A DNA stretch of 7,732 bases from Bacteroidota bacterium. GTDB taxonomy: Bacteria > Bacteroidota > Bacteroidia > Bacteroidales > FEN-979. The DNA is taken from contig JAPLDN010000129.1 in the NCBI GenBank assembly GCA_026391755.1, positions 1 to 7,732 of the forward strand. The letters run 5' to 3'. Below are positions 7,318-7,732 of the stretch, piece after piece. Within the stretch, counting starts at the first letter, position 1. Each line of letters begins with the position of its first letter. The position numbers and the translations under genes were made by a program. Below the pieces are notes generated by a model. The model was given only the letters and a program-made list of their open reading frames with translations. It did not search any database and was not told where the DNA came from.

Positions 7318-7732
7318 ATGTTCATCCGCTTTTTCCGTTCCAGCTTCGCCGCCCAATATCTGGTTATTGGTCTTTTAGGGTTTATGCTCTGGGGCAAAGC
7401 ATTCATACTCCCCCCGCATCTTCCTTGCCCTGAAGGTCCTGTTCCCTTATACAGCCTCCTGTATTCAATGCTTGGCAACCTGCCCCATCTTGCTGTTATT
7501 CTTGGATTTCTGCTGGTTTTGCTTGAAACATGGTGGCTGAACATACTGTTCAACCGGCATGAACTGGTGCTGAAGAACTCCTCGCTGGCATCGTTGATCT
7601 TCATTATCCTGATGAGTTCTTCCCCGGTATATCTCACAATTCACCCCCTTAATATCAGCATACTCATTACGCTTAACATTCTGAATAACCTGATGAAGTC
7701 CTACAACAGGAGCGACGACCTTGACCTTATCT
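7318..7732 (+). CDS. Multi-pass membrane protein, DUF6427-like, 3' end cut by window edge
   Basis: The frame is open from ATG 7318 to the window end (138 complete codons). The start MFIRFFRSSF is followed by hydrophobic segments at about 11-31, 54-71, 88-106 and 111-125. The segment around ETWWLNILFNRHELVLKNSSLAS (70-92, E-x3-LN then a polar loop with KNSS) resembles, from memory, the DUF6427 family of Bacteroidota membrane proteins, formerly often mislabelled beta-carotene monooxygenase. These proteins are about 300 residues and have no known function, so roughly half may be missing here. It begins 10 bp after purD and probably shares its transcript. Codon use on this strand is protein-like; the minus-strand frame in the same place is not. 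The family call is tentative, while the existence of the gene is fairly sure. Confidence 0.7.
   Translation, partial: MFIRFFRSSFAAQYLVIGLLGFMLWGKAFILPPHLPCPEGPVPLYSLLYSMLGNLPHLAVILGFLLVLLETWWLNILFNRHELVLKNSSLASLIFIILMSSSPVYLTIHPLNISILITLNILNNLMKSYNRSDDLDLI

Noticed and set aside
7311..7637. Minus-strand frame of 108 codons at the right end
   Set aside because: The plus strand there carries an open membrane-protein frame with good spacing after purD and DUF6427-like features; the minus-strand product is basic and featureless.
1..7732. CRISPR array, defence island, transposon, tRNA or integration site
   Set aside because: No regularly spaced repeats, transposase or integrase, tRNA-like cloverleaf or flanking direct repeats were seen; every long stretch is filled by ordinary polysaccharide or purine genes.

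Overview
The window looks like a chromosomal segment of a Bacteroidota bacterium, probably of the Bacteroidales or a related order. The evidence is the lack of Shine-Dalgarno sequences before most starts, two promoter-like sites of the Bacteroidota form (TTG / TAnnTTTG), moderate GC content, and a DUF6427-like membrane protein next to purD. This placement is inference; there is no rRNA or marker gene to confirm it.

The left two thirds (1-4811) is a four-gene minus-strand block for a surface polysaccharide made by the Wzx/Wzy route. In transcription order it holds a Wzx-type flippase (4811-3339), two tandem paralogous Wzz-like chain-length regulators without a kinase domain (3260-2214 and 2181-1231), and an O-antigen polymerase/ligase (Wzy_C) that starts inside the end of the second wzz-like gene and runs off the left edge. 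The flippase would move lipid-linked repeat units across the inner membrane, the polymerase would join them in the periplasm, and the Wzz-like pair would set chain length.

The right third (4902-7732) runs the other way: a GT4-type glycosyltransferase, purD (the glycinamide ribonucleotide synthetase of purine synthesis) 6 bp later, and 10 bp after that a multi-pass membrane protein cut by the right edge. The tight spacing suggests one transcript that joins a sugar transferase to a housekeeping purine gene.

The two blocks diverge from a gap of about 90 bp (4812-4901). The other gap with visible control signals is 3261-3338, where a good promoter match lies just upstream of the first wzz-like gene. 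No RNA genes, mobile elements, CRISPR arrays or attachment sites were seen. I see no new defence or mobile system; the points worth a second look are the paired wzz genes, the two promoter/start arrangements, the gene overlap, and the linkage of purD to a glycosyltransferase.
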